From: Daphnia pulex | Lineage: Eukaryota > Arthropoda > Branchiopoda > Diplostraca > Daphniidae | Direction: 5' to 3' | Length of the DNA: 64,000 nt | NCBI RefSeq assembly: GCF_021134715.1 | Contig: NC_060023.1 | Location: 1,550,001 to 1,614,000, forward strand | Program-made: the position numbers and the translations under genes | The notes under the pieces: model-generated | The model's database searches: none | What the model was told of the DNA's origin: nothing | The model's input: the letters and a program-made list of their open reading frames with translations, nothing else | Shown: one piece after another, positions 1-11,004 of the stretch | How positions within the stretch are numbered: the stretch's first letter is position 1 | How the letters are laid out: each line of letters opens with the position of its first letter

Positions 1-1376
1 AAAACCATTCCCAATATTACAAGAAAAAAACAAAAATGTTTGATTATTAACTATTTTTGTATTATGAGAGTGAATGAGGGTATTCCTTAAATGGGTTTGA
101 AATAAAAGAAAATGTGAATCGATTCCTTCGCTTTCACCATTCATCACCGATGAATTTAAATGTATAAGAGCAAACCGGCTTATCTGTTGATGTGGCAAGT
201 GATCAGCGTATAAAAATAAATCTTGTGATAACAGAAACAAGGTTTTTTATTTGTAGTTAATCGATTTGAGCTTGTTTTTTTTTATAATAAGCCGCATTGC
301 TCATCTTGTTGATTTATTGACTGTGGTTTGTTTGTACGACCGTCTTAGTTCATGTATACTGGTGTTTAATGGAAGCTATGTGACTCATCCTTATCTTATT
401 GCTGTTTGATTGCAATAGCATCAAGTCAACACCTTTTTGGGTGGTGACTTAATTCAAGTTTCTTTCGGTTTCCAAAAGTTTCTAGTTGCTTCTGTCTTCC
501 AGATTTCAATCAATGGTGCAATCACGGGAAATTTGTCGAGTTGAGCACTTGCCTTTGTGCCATTTCTGTCAGAAATAAAAATAAATATATCGTCAACAGA
601 GATTTGACCAGGTTTAGACTTGTCCGGTCGGCCGGCGATATTTGTTTTTAGTCAGAGATTTTGGCATTGATTATAAATACACCTTGTTTAATTGTTTTTT
701 AAAAGAAATTGCTCGGTATTTTTGGCTTAGGTTTACCCCTTTTCATTCCTCGAATTGTTGTCGCCTTGACAAATCACGGTTAATTTAAAATTTCAGCGAA
801 AAGTCATCAAAGGCGTCAGAGATGAATGAATCAGAAAACATTTTTGGGGTGGGAATTCCCCACAGAATTAATTAATTTCTCCAAATTCTTTAACCTGTTC
901 ATTCATATTTCCCTAGTCCCGAAACATTTTGAAATGTTCGTCACCAAATGTGTTAAGCCAGTTGCCCGAAACGTGACCGCATACATAATCCAATCATAAA
1001 TACCTAAATTTTTCACTTGTGATAAAAATATTGTTAATTCGACTTGTCCGCTGAACATTGCAATATCCTCTGCCAGGTAAGTGCGTGTTATTACTACCGG
1101 TTATTATTACGTAATTAAGGTTATTACAGAAATAATACTTTGATGGCGCAACATTCAATATTTGATTTGGCCGGACTGGGCACGTGGCAACGACAATCAA
1201 CTTAGATAGACTTGTTGAAAAATGATTTTGACGTATTACAGGTGCGAAGGGATTTATTCCGATCAAAAATCAATGCATGAATAATATTCGTGTCCATACT
1301 AGCACGAGAGGGGGAGGAGGGGTTTTTCTGATTCAGCGCTGATAGCGAGCCTTGATTGCCTAATTGGTAAAAAAGG
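1..1376. other. Upstream region, no gene seen
   Basis: AT-rich DNA with no supported coding exon. From roughly position 480 on it resembles 3480-4300, including a shared stretch near 795 and 3745 that reads AAATTTCAGCGAAAAGT-like. It is therefore the 5' part of the tandem duplication unit and probably holds the regulatory region of the first copy. Confidence 0.6.
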
Positions 1377-1384
1377 TATAAATA
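1377..1384 (+). promoter_or_regulatory. TATA box of first tandem secreted-protein gene
   Basis: The sequence TATAAATA lies about 150 bases before the start codon at 1528. The second copy has TATATAAAA at the matching place, so both copies appear to carry their own core promoter. Confidence 0.6.
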
Positions 1385-1527
1385 AAAGGTAAGAACAGTC
1401 CGTTATGAACAGAAACTGTCTAAAACTTGTCAGCTATACCAAAGGTGCGATCGTTTAATTTCTTAACGACCAAATTATTTTCTTAATCACAACGAATTCT
1501 TATTTAATCATCACTTTCAAGAGCAGA

Positions 1528-2967
1528 ATGACGCCCGAACCAGTCACTAGAGTTCGATGGATCTTTCACCTCATTTATGGTCAGTTTCTCGAAATAATCA
1601 TTTTTAAAATGTTGCACACAAGTTATAGAATTAATGAGAGCGCTGAGGTGGGGTGAAATAGTGATGTATTTTTTACAAAAATTTCGTTTTGAATTTGGCG
1701 CCACATTCCTTTCGAATCTAATCTCTTGCACCTAAAGGCATCGGCTTTTATCTTGTCGGTGAGATAAATCACTGAAGGTTTTTCCGGTTCTTTCACTATT
1801 GAACACGTTGTTTAAAAGATCGGTGTCCAGACAAGAGTTTAACTCATCTAAATCTAGTAAAATTTAGCTTCTTATTTTGTCTCATTAGAATTCATTGCCT
1901 GTTTTATTTTTTACAACAATTCAAAATCATTTTTGAAAATTAGTGAATATCCAACGGTGAAATTTCACGACGACTAGTTTGACCTCATTTCACATTTAAA
2001 AAAATTAATTCTCAATTTTATTTCGTCATTTCCATTTTAGTTTTGTTCTGCTTAAGCAAGAGAGTCATGGCTTCACCTGTCACTGGTGACTTGAGTCGGT
2101 CCACTCGAATTGGCCCTGAAGGTCCGGAATTCTGGATCCAGCCATGCGGATACACTGTGGAAGGAAATACTCCACCGTATCCTGACTCTGTTTTAGCAGG
2201 AGATTACAAATCTTACCTGCAGATGGACCTCCTTTATCTCGAACAGTGGCTGGGGAATTTCGTAATTACAGAAAAATTAATTTCAGTGTTGCCTCATTAG
2301 AAATTAAATATTCACATTTTCATTTAGTGTCAGGACAAATTCCTAATGTCTTTTGCCGATCAAGTGAAAAGCGATGAAGCTTACCGCTATGATTGGCTTC
2401 AAGTTAACACCGTCATTCCAAAAAAGCCCGGTCAGCACTTGACTGCATCCCATTATTCTCAACAGCAGGTATGCATAATCAAATATTTACCAGTTGAAGG
2501 TTATGGTGAATTAATCATTCATTTTTATTTATTCGGTCATTTGATTTCTAGTTTTCTGCCATGTTGACCCAATCATCCAACATTTTCCAACGGATCGCCA
2601 TTGGTTGGGAACAAATGGAATATGAGAAAACCGATTCCTCTTACAAAGATTATTTCACATCCGCAAAATTCCGCATGAAAACTGTAAGTTTTTTCAAAAA
2701 ATTCAATTCTCTGTGTTTAACATTTTCTAATGAACTGTTTTATAGACGTTGTGTCAGTTGGATGGATATTTGGCTGATAAGAAAATGTCTCCGGCGCCCA
2801 ATCCGACCCGGTCCATTATGCCAAATGAATTGCGTTCAATCACGAGCGCATCCCAACGCGACCAACGTAATTTCCGCATCATAAAAGAATATGTCAACGC
2901 CCTAGAATATTACGTCGATGCGTTTAGCTACTTTGAAACAGCTTCGGCTCAGAAGTCTTCCCTCTAA
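1528..2967 (+). CDS. Secreted four-helix cytokine-like protein, tandem copy 1
   Basis: Not a family I recognise. Five exons join in phase: 1528-1579, 2041-2261, 2328-2468, 2552-2683 and 2746-2967, giving about 255 residues. Residues 1-30 form a hydrophobic leader, with a plausible cut after VMA. The mature part starts with a Gly/Pro-rich segment (RSTRIGPEGPEFWIQPCGYT). Long helix-prone stretches follow, including YKSYLQMDLLYLEQWL, FQRIAIGWEQMEYEK, FRMKTTLCQLDGYLADKK and FRIIKEYVNALEYYVDAF. A long loop separates the first two and a Pro-rich loop precedes the last. That layout fits an up-up-down-down four-helix bundle, as in the CNTF/CLC/Unpaired group. The fold is inference; the exon model is well supported because copy 2 keeps every junction. 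Confidence 0.8.
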
Positions 2968-4278
2968 TTATTTCCTATAATTTATTTCCTTCTGGCTTTT
3001 GTGATAGTTTATAGGAAAAAAGATCTCTATTCAAAAAATATGTCTCTTACAAAATGATCTTGTTAAAAAGAAACGTTTAAGGTGCTAGATTACGTCCCAG
3101 TCTTGATGATTATAATTCCATATAATTAATATTTAATGTTATGTCCTATATATTTTGAATCGTTTGCCAAAGTATTTATCGCAGGGACTTTTAATGCTGA
3201 CTTGACTTAATGTTGCTAATGGTAACCACAAATGAAAATCTATTTAACAGTGCCAAACTATTGCCAAAAATCAAAGAGAGAAGAATAAAATATTTCACGA
3301 CAAGCAATTGTGTTTAATTATTTTTAAATTCCCGGTGATTTTCTGTTTTGACCAGGAGATTATAAATTTTACCTGTAGATGGACCTCCTTTACCTTAATC
3401 AGTGGCTGGAAAATTTGATTAGTTCAAAAATGTAATTTTCTGTTTTTGCTTAAAGTAAATTTTCTCATCCGTCTTTCACTGTTTCACATAACAATTGATG
3501 ATGCAATAAGGGGAATTTTTTTAACCAAATCACTTTTCAATTAATCGGTTTCATCCACATAGATTTTATCTGGCCCAGACTTGCCCGGTCGGTGATTTAC
3601 TACGTCAAGGCAGCAGAGATTTTGGCATTTTTACACCTTTTTATGAATTGAACCTTTTTATGAATGGTTAAAAAATGTCGGCATTTTTACTTGATTTCCT
3701 CTTTTCATTCTTTGAATTTTGTCACCTTGAAAATCACAGTTAACAAAATTCAGCGAAAAGTAATTAAAGGTGTCTGAGATGAAGGTAAAAACTTGTCGAA
3801 TGAATCAGAAAATTTGGGAATTCCTCACAGTACCAATAAATTTTCTAAATCTTGACCCAGTCCTGACCCAATTAATTATTCATCCAGTCGCGAAACAGTT
3901 TTTACGTCACGGACGTATGACGTAATGAGTTACGTATGAACTGATGATTGACAGGCACGTGACCATGCAAGATGCAACCAATCATAAAACGTTATAGAAA
4001 TACAGTATATACCTGAATACATTAAATTGTCATGTATTAAGTTATCCCAATTTCACCGGTGATTATAATATTGATTGCGATAATGTGTCAGGCGCACGTG
4101 CGTGACGTAAATATGTACCGGAAATTGCATTGATGGTGCAACAGAAAAAATGCGATTTATGTTGGCGCATATGATTACATATTTTGGCATGATTGAACAA
4201 TCTGTGTAAATAATTAATTGATTGATTTGTTTGACATTTGTTTCTTAGGCGTGGAATTGGCAGACAGATAAGATAACA
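2968..4278. other. Spacer between tandem copies, with pseudo-exon
   Basis: The 3' untranslated region of copy 1 is followed by AATAAA near 3284. A degenerate piece of exon 2 lies at about 3350-3415, and the region upstream of copy 2 repeats that of copy 1. No intact gene was seen. Confidence 0.6.
3350..3415 (+). pseudogene. Relic of exon 2 of the tandem secreted-protein gene
   Basis: The sequence closely follows the second exon of both flanking genes, from the AGGAGATTA stretch through the segment coding MDLLYLxQWLxNF. A TAG interrupts the frame just before the methionine codon. The surrounding exons are absent. It suggests a third copy that was lost, or an unequal crossover scar. Confidence 0.75.
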
Positions 4279-4287
4279 TATATAAAA
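4279..4287 (+). promoter_or_regulatory. TATA box of second tandem secreted-protein gene
   Basis: TATATAAAA lies about 160 bases before the start codon at 4446, in the position equivalent to the TATA of copy 1. Transcription would start near 4310-4320. Confidence 0.6.
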
Positions 4288-4445
4288 ACCGGAGTATCCA
4301 TCACAAAAATCACACTTTACTTTGATTCTTTGGATGAAGAACAAGTTATTCCAAGAGCAAAATTCGATTATTGCTTCATTCTCTCCATCAACACAATTGT
4401 TTTCCAGCTCAAAAACAATTCTTATTCAATCAGCACTTAAGCAAG

Positions 4446-5843
4446 ATGACGTCCAAACGAGTCACCCAAATTCGTTGGATCCTTTGCCTAATTGCTGGTT
4501 AGTTTTTCAAAATGTGTTGCACAAGTTCTTAATGAGGATGCGGAGGGGTGTGATGAAATCAATCAATTTTTTTAAAAACATTTTTGAATTTTGGCGCCAA
4601 ATTTCTTATCTAATCTCTTGTGTCTATGGCAACGGCTTTATCTTTTTGACTCACGCGATCGCAGTAAATTTGTCCATTTCGTTTATACTAAACACGTTGT
4701 TTTAGAACGATGTTCCGAAAAACTGGTTTCATCAAAACTGGTCAATGTAACTTCCGATTATCAGTCAAATATCTATTTCATTGTCTGTTTTATATTTACA
4801 AAACAATCCAAAATCATTTTTGAAAATTAGTGAAAATCCAACGGTGAAATATCGTGAAGAGAAAATGTGATCTCACTTCAAATTTATAATAATACATAAA
4901 TTCTCAATTTAATTTCCTCATTTTTAATTTTAGTTTTGATCTGCTTAAGCAAGAGAGTCATGTCCTCACCTGTCACTGGTGACTTGAGTCGGTCCACTCG
5001 AATTGGCCCTGAAGGTCCGGAATTCTGGATCCAGCCATGCGGATACACAGTGGAAGGAAATACTCCACCATTTCCTGACTCTGTTTTAGCAGGAGATTAC
5101 AAATCTTACCTGGAGATGGACCTCCATTACCTTGAAGAGCTGTGGCTAGAACAATTTGTAATTTCCAAAAATTAATTTCGGTGTTGGCTTATGCATTGAA
5201 TATTCACATTTTCATTTAGTGTCTGGACAAGTTTTTAATGTCTTTTGCCGATAAAGTGAAAAGTGATGAAGCTTACCGCTATGATTGGCTTCAAGTTAAC
5301 ACCGTCATTCCAAAAAAGCCCGGTCAGCACTTGAATGAATCCCATTATTCTCAACTGCAAGTATGAATAAACAAATATTTACCATTTGAAAGTTATGGTG
5401 AATTGATCATTCATTTCCCTTTTATAGTTTCCTTCCATGCTGACTCAATCATCCAACATTTTCCAACGGATCGCCATTGGTTGGGAACAAATGGAATATG
5501 AGAAAACCGATTCCTCTTACAAAGATTATTTCACATCCGCAAAATTCCGCATGAAAACTGTAAGTTTTTCAAATGAAATTCACTTCTCTGTGTTAACATT
5601 TTCTAATGAACTGTTTTATAGACGTTGTGTCAGTTGGATGGATATTTGGCTGATAAGAAAATGTCTCCGGCGCCCAATCCGACCCGATCCATTATGCCAA
5701 ATGAATTGCGTTCAATCACAAGCGCATCCCAACGGGACGAACGTAATTTCCGCATCATAAAAGAATACGTCAACGCCCTAGAATATTACGTCGATGTATT
5801 CAGCTACTTCGAAACAGCTTTGGCTTCAAAGTCTTCCCTCTAA
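4446..5843 (+). CDS. Secreted four-helix cytokine-like protein, tandem copy 2
   Basis: Five exons at 4446-4497, 4934-5157, 5220-5360, 5428-5559 and 5622-5843 give 256 residues. The start (MTSKRVTQIRWILCLIAV) is a better signal peptide than in copy 1. All intron positions and phases match copy 1. Exons 4 and 5 are almost identical at the base level, so the duplication is recent or kept alike by gene conversion. The few differences are mostly in the first exon and around the first helix (LHYLEELWLEQF against LLYLEQWLGNF). Three cysteines (after the Trp-rich N-terminal segment, at the start of exon 3, and in LCQLDGYL) are kept in both copies. The function is unknown; a helical cytokine is the best structural guess. 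Confidence 0.82.
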
Positions 5844-6538
5844 TTACATTTCCTTGCTAATTTTATTAACTGCTTAATTTTGTGGATCACTTAGAGAAGA
5901 TTCACAAGATTTTTCTGCTACAAAAAAGATCTCTCGTATAAAAAGATGTATTATTCCTATATTTTTATTATTTCGCAGGATATTTATGAGTAATTCCGTT
6001 GATTGAATGCTATTTAATGTGGTTGGACAGTGTCAATTATTTAACTATAGAGATTTATTTAACAGTGCCAAAACTTGCCAAAAATCGTGAGAGAAAAATA
6101 AACGTTTCACGAAAAAAACAATCATTGGAGTATTAAGGTGAAACTCGGATTTCATTTCAGTGATGCAATGCTAGATTTTGCGCGGGACGACGAGTCCTCT
6201 TGAATCTTGTTGGGCTTGGGCTGATTCAAATTTCAAACAGCGTTTGTCTTTTCTAAAGTCGTTAAGATATAAGGCCTCTTCTACCTTTAAAATTTATTTA
6301 CGGATTCTGGCGGATTAAGGAAGGCCTCGTTAGTTTTATTAGCTTCAATCTTCAAAAAATCAAAGTTTATTGACGAGTTTTTATTTTGTGTTTGTACTTT
6401 TGACCGTTAGGTGTCACTGTTTGATTTGTTGATTCGTCTGCACTTGTCAGTGTGTGTCACCGAAGGTCCGAAATAGTAAAAAGTGCAATTTTCTTTTTAA
6501 ATTCATCTTGTTAGTTATAAATCCCGAAACATCTTGAA
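5844..6538. other. Intergenic, 3' UTR of copy 2 and NMNAT upstream
   Basis: A polyadenylation-like AATAAA lies near 6097. No TATA box or coding exon is evident before the NMNAT start. Confidence 0.5.
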
Positions 6539-7601
6539 ATGAATAAGTGTTTTAAACCGACCCGAACTGTTTTGATAGCTGTGGGATCTTTCAACCCGCC
6601 GACAAACATGCATCTGCGGATTTTTGGTAACTTGACCCATTCATTTCTGAACTATTTTCACAACAATCCATGACTTCAATATTGAAATAAGAGCTTGCCA
6701 AGGATTTCCTGCAGAAAAATGATCATGAAGTACTTGGAGGCATCATTTCACCTGTCCACGATCAGTATGGAAAGAAGGTAGATTAGTTTCTAAATATCCA
6801 ATAAAACATTCTGGTGCCTGATGAGTTAGTTGATCTTTTATATTTTTTAGGGTTTGGTAACGGCTGAACACAGATGCTCTATGCTCAAGTTGGCAGTTGA
6901 GACATCTAACTGGGTTAACATTTCTGAATGGGAAACCCAGCAAGAAGGATGGACCAGAACGGCAGAAAGCCTCAAATTTTACAAGGTGAATTAAAGAAGA
7001 GTACCATTATTTATAGTTTGCTATAATGGTTTTTGTTTCATTTCAGAAAGCTCTTAATGATATTAACAGTGAATTTGACTGGGCCAAAAAGATTCAGGCC
7101 AAAATGTTGGACAAGGAATTCCCGTTGAACATCAACTTAAAACTTTTGTGTGGTGCAGATCTAATTGAGTCTTTTGCTGTCCCTGGACTCTGGAAAGATG
7201 AAGATGTTGGTTGATGTTGCATTTTATAAATTATTCATTCAAAATTACCAAGATTAATTTGTTCGGTTTTCATTTATAGATTGAAGACATTGTGAGCAAT
7301 TATGGATTGGTGGTCATTTCACGTTCTGGGTCCAATCCGCAGCAGTTTATTTATGAATCCGATTTGCTAACTCGCCTGCAGGTATATTTACTTAATCAGA
7401 TTTTTTTTTATTGACCTAACTCGTGTCTTAAATCCAAATAATATTGCACAGAGAAATATCAGCATAGTTCCAGAGTGGATAACGAATGAAATCAGCTCAA
7501 CCAAGATTCGAAGAGCTCTAAGCCGTGGCGAGAGTGTTCGATACCTGACGAGCGATTCGGTAATCGACTATATTCAGACCAATCGTCTCTACATCCAGTG
7601 A
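6539..7601 (+). CDS. Nmnat: Nicotinamide mononucleotide adenylyltransferase
   Basis: Joins NMN (or nicotinate mononucleotide) with ATP to make NAD, the last step of NAD synthesis. Six exons at 6539-6626, 6692-6777, 6851-6985, 7047-7205, 7280-7381 and 7452-7601 join in phase to give 239 residues, a little shorter than the animal enzymes. The N-terminal nucleotide-binding motif is complete ([14 protein letters not shown], about residues 16-29). [13 protein letters not shown] follows, then [17 protein letters not shown], and near the C-terminus [11 protein letters not shown], the family's ISxTxxR motif. No nuclear-localisation or membrane segment is obvious. The second intron boundary has a weak polypyrimidine tract but keeps the conserved FELAKDFL reading. 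The start is the first ATG in frame shortly before the motif. Confidence 0.95.
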
Positions 7602-8356
7602 GCCGGAAGTTCTGCCAGTGCTATTGCTAGTCTATCGTTTCAACCGCTTATTTATAAACATTTTGGTGTATGTTTGGTACGTATAAAAATATAACTTGGA
7701 AGTCTACTAATCAAAATTGAAATGTTTCCAACGAGGGTGTGTAAATAGCCAGTTCGATCTAACAGTCATAGCAACCATAGCAACTGCTACCTGTTGAGTA
7801 TGAAAGCATTTCATTATACATATAGGAATCCTACCGGGTGTGTATCCGTCATCATCAGACAGATATAATAGTAATTAAGAAACTGTTAAGGCATCATGCA
7901 TTCTTTCACTTGAAGAACACACATGGAAATATAGCAGGTTATCATATTACGATTAAATAGCAGGTTGAACTTCATATTCAGTGCTGCCGTTTGTTTGAAA
8001 CGGAATTTGCTGGACAAAGTAGTAAGTGTGGAACTATTACCATACCGTGCTATAACTCACCCGCACCTGCTTTACGGCATACCGAGCAATTGCATTCGTT
8101 GGGAAATTTATAGACATCTGTGCTGATTCACTGTTTTCATTATTTTTTTTTCTCTCGTGTGCTCGACATTTTATTAGTCACGTTGGATTCTATTGCTCCG
8201 ACATTCTCTCAGTTAGTTTTTGGACTGTCATTCCATATGCGACTAACAGATGCAATTCGATTGACGTCAGTAAAATTGGGCTTTATAAGGGAGAGACATT
8301 TTAGCCTGTAGCTTCATATCAGAATCGAAACAATAACTGCGTTACTAGTTAGAGAG
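7602..8356. other. Intergenic between NMNAT and histidine-rich peptide gene
   Basis: The NMNAT 3' UTR and the promoter of the next gene. A TTTATAAGG TATA-like element at about 8281-8289 lies 70 bases before the next start codon. No other coding exon was seen. Confidence 0.5.
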
Positions 8357-8669
8357 ATGAACAAGTCCGTAGCATTCCTTCTCGTGCTGGTTTGTGTCCA
8401 GCTAATGATCCAGGTATATCTAATATTACTTTACATTTATTGATTATAATTTCATTGTATTAACATTTTTACAGGGCAGCGAACAAAATCCAATTGCTGA
8501 TGTTGAAGAAAAATGGTTTGCCGCTATGCGTCACAAACACGAATCGGCCAAAGGCGAGAATGGCCATCACCATGGCCATCACTATGGCCCAAACCAAGGA
8601 CATCATGGACATCACAAACGCTCGACTACTACGTCGTCGACAACAGAAGCGGCTCTAACAACCGTTTAG
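8357..8669 (+). CDS. Small secreted histidine-rich peptide precursor
   Basis: Not a recognised family. Two exons, 8357-8413 and 8475-8669, give 83 residues. The first exon is a clean signal peptide (MNKSVAFLLVLVCVQLMIQ). The second encodes a charged stretch, a His/Gly cluster (HHHGHHYGPNQGHHGHH), a Lys-Arg site where a processing protease could cut, and a Ser/Thr-rich tail. His clusters of this kind bind metal ions or occur in antimicrobial peptides, but which applies here is inference. A third exon may exist after an acceptor at about 8759, because the sequence there reads in one frame as SSAAPRRHPAP, but no donor joins it without a stop. Confidence 0.6.
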
Positions 8670-8971
8670 GTACCCATATCATAATCTCAAAAATTAATCC
8701 AATGGAAAATAATCGACATCACCACTGATTTGGTATGCTAAACAACTGTTGCATTACAGGCAGCTCCGCAGCTCCACGTCGACATCCGGCTCCATTGATT
8801 CGCCGTGAAACAATATGACCCTATTAAGGAACATTCTGTTTCTCTACGGAATACTGTTAACATAAATGGTGTGTTAAATTATTTAAAACAATTATGTGAT
8901 CCTACTAATCATTCCTTATCACGAATTGTTGTTATATTTCATTTAATTTCTGGCTATATACACTATGAAGT

Positions 8972-9035
8972 AATTACAGAGACAAGTCAATTTCTTCTTC
9001 GATAAGGAATCCGGTGAATTGAGTAGGATTTTAAG
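8972..9035 (-). pseudogene. Short relic of a C1q gene 3' end
   Basis: Position 8972 onward matches the start of 20308-20370 closely (the stretch around AAGTCAATTTCTTCTTCGA is shared). That is the last codons of the C1q gene at 20.3 kb plus its stop. Only about 60 bases are present, so it is a copied fragment and not a gene. Confidence 0.7.
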
Positions 9036-9424
9036 AATGGATTTTCCAGGTTCAAACTAGCGGTTCAAACTAGCGGACTAATAACTAGTTTTTATAACTT
9101 TTTGTTTTGTGTCTAAGTGGTTATTTTGATCACTATTGATGGTTGCTGTTGAAATATTCGGAAATATTAGCTGGTTTTTCGCAAAAAGGTGTTTAATTAA
9201 AATACCATTCTTCCAGTAAAATTAAACCAGTAAGATGATAAACTAGATGAATGATTTAATTTCCAAAAAGAATCAAGTAACCCACCTCACTCTTGTTTTC
9301 AATTTAATCCAGTCAGAAGCGATTTATATGAAAGTAATTGGACATGTTAAACGATATGACATGTTAAATAAAATTAAGGGAAATATTTATGAATGTTATG
9401 GATTATTTGCGAATTTGATTTGAC

Positions 9425-9756
9425 TCGAATCGAATTCATTTCCGAACTCACCATACAGTGTCCTTCAGGAATTATGATTAACCATGTATTTAACCATGTT
9501 ACCAGTAGACATGATATGTCTTGGATTTCTTGCGACACTAGGATTTGTATACAAGTTCCATGCAAACTTGCTCACTCAAACCCCGACCCGGCACTCTCGT
9601 TTCCCATATACATTCATAAACAGTCATATTGTTTGTTTGTAAGTATTTCATGAGCCGATAGCGGTAATTTTTGCTGACCGCGGGAGTCGAACTCAGGTCT
9701 CATGGTGCCCCTCCCCTCCTGGAACACTAAGCGACGCCTTATTCAACTCCCATACC
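9425..9756 (-). repeat. tRNA-derived SINE, copy A
   Basis: Read on the minus strand, the element starts with an A-box-like GGGAGTTGAATAAGGCGTCG. The B-box-like GAGTTCGACTCCCGC follows, much as in a tRNA with its T arm. A body of about 250 bases then matches copies at 18.2 and 18.96 kb (shared words include ATGGGAAACGA, TTTGCATGGAACTT and CATGGTTAA). The extent is approximate. Confidence 0.7.
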
Positions 9757-10200
9757 TATGGCAATACTTTAGTGCCATTTTTCGGACATCATAAATTAAA
9801 AAAATTTTCAAACATATTTTGTAAAGTAAAAACTAAAAGTAAAAACTTTTGTTAAATTTTTGTTAAATTTGTAAATGTAATTTTAAAAGATAAAACTAAA
9901 TGGAAAATCAAAAGTCTATTTTTAAAAGTTAATTTAAAAAGAAAAAGCTAAATGTTAAAGTAAAAATTAAATGTAAAAACCATTGGCTATTGTTAAAAGA
10001 TAAATGTTAAACTAAAAACTAAATTTAAAAACTATCGAGTCCGCGAGCTATCCTGCCCCTCCTGTGCTGCCATCTAGCGACTGCTACTGCAAACGCCCAT
10101 ACAGACCAAGAGATCGGCGTCTCTTGCTCCCCTCCCTATAGACCGTTGCGCCCTCTACATAAAGATTAAAGAGTGTGCGGAATTAGTGCTGTTTAGCCAC
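9757..10200. other. Low-complexity AT-rich stretch
   Basis: From about 9790 to 10035 the plus strand is built of irregular repeats of GTAAAAACTAAA-like and TTAAAAGATAAA-like words with almost no G or C. No gene was seen. Confidence 0.6.
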
Positions 10201-10582
10201 ACTCGAAGTCTGTGAGGGCGTAGTCACGGCTGTCAAAAAGTCCAAATACTTCATACTCAATTGCTTGACATTTCACAGCTTCTTCAACCAAAAGTATGCT
10301 CGATTATTCCATAGAGTTTGTCATTTTATTGTCCTAATAACCCCATCTCATTATGGTTCGAGACATAATTTTTGAGGACTGTCTAACATGTGGATGTTCA
10401 GTGGAATTGTCCCTATTGGAAAACCATGTGTCCAATTGGTAATTTACATCATAATAATATATTGAATAAATTCACATCCTAATTTCATTTTCGCACTAGC
10501 ATAATTCTAAATGAGCGGTCTGTTTCTGAAGTCCAAAGGAAAAGGAAATTAGATGTGGACGTGGACAAAGTGAAACAATATC

Positions 10583-10981
10583 TAGGTAAACATTTCATTT
10601 AGTTCCGTCTCTATAAACTGGAGAATCCTTCAGGCTAATGCTTTTCAAATTTTTTGCTACCGATGAGAGAATTCCTACTAAGGAAATTTGCCATTTGCTT
10701 GGAATCTCAAGAAGGACTCTATTTCGAGTCTTAAAAGAGATCAACATTACAGCTAGACCAAAATACACTAAAATTGGAATGAAGAACTAGGAATCATATC
10801 TTACCAACACAATCTTCAAAAGAAACCCAAAATTTGGTAATTATTGAGATGAATAGTGTATTACATTACATTGTGAAACAATAACTAGGTAAACACATCA
10901 TTTAGTTCCGTCTCTATAAACTTGAGAATCCTTCAGGCTAATGCTTTTCAAATTTTTTTGCTACAGATGAGAGAATTCCTA
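10583..10981 (+). repeat. Direct repeat flanking a helix-turn-helix-like fragment
   Basis: About 96 bases starting TAGGTAAACA are repeated at 10583-10678 and 10886-10981 with only a few changes. Between them a short reading frame encodes KEICHLLGISRRTLFRVLKE. That resembles the DNA-recognition helices of transposase-type or resolvase-type helix-turn-helix proteins. It breaks at a stop shortly after. It looks like the remains of a transposable element with a local duplication. Confidence 0.55.
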
Positions 10982-11004
10982 CAGCTACTCATTCTTCATC
11001 CACG

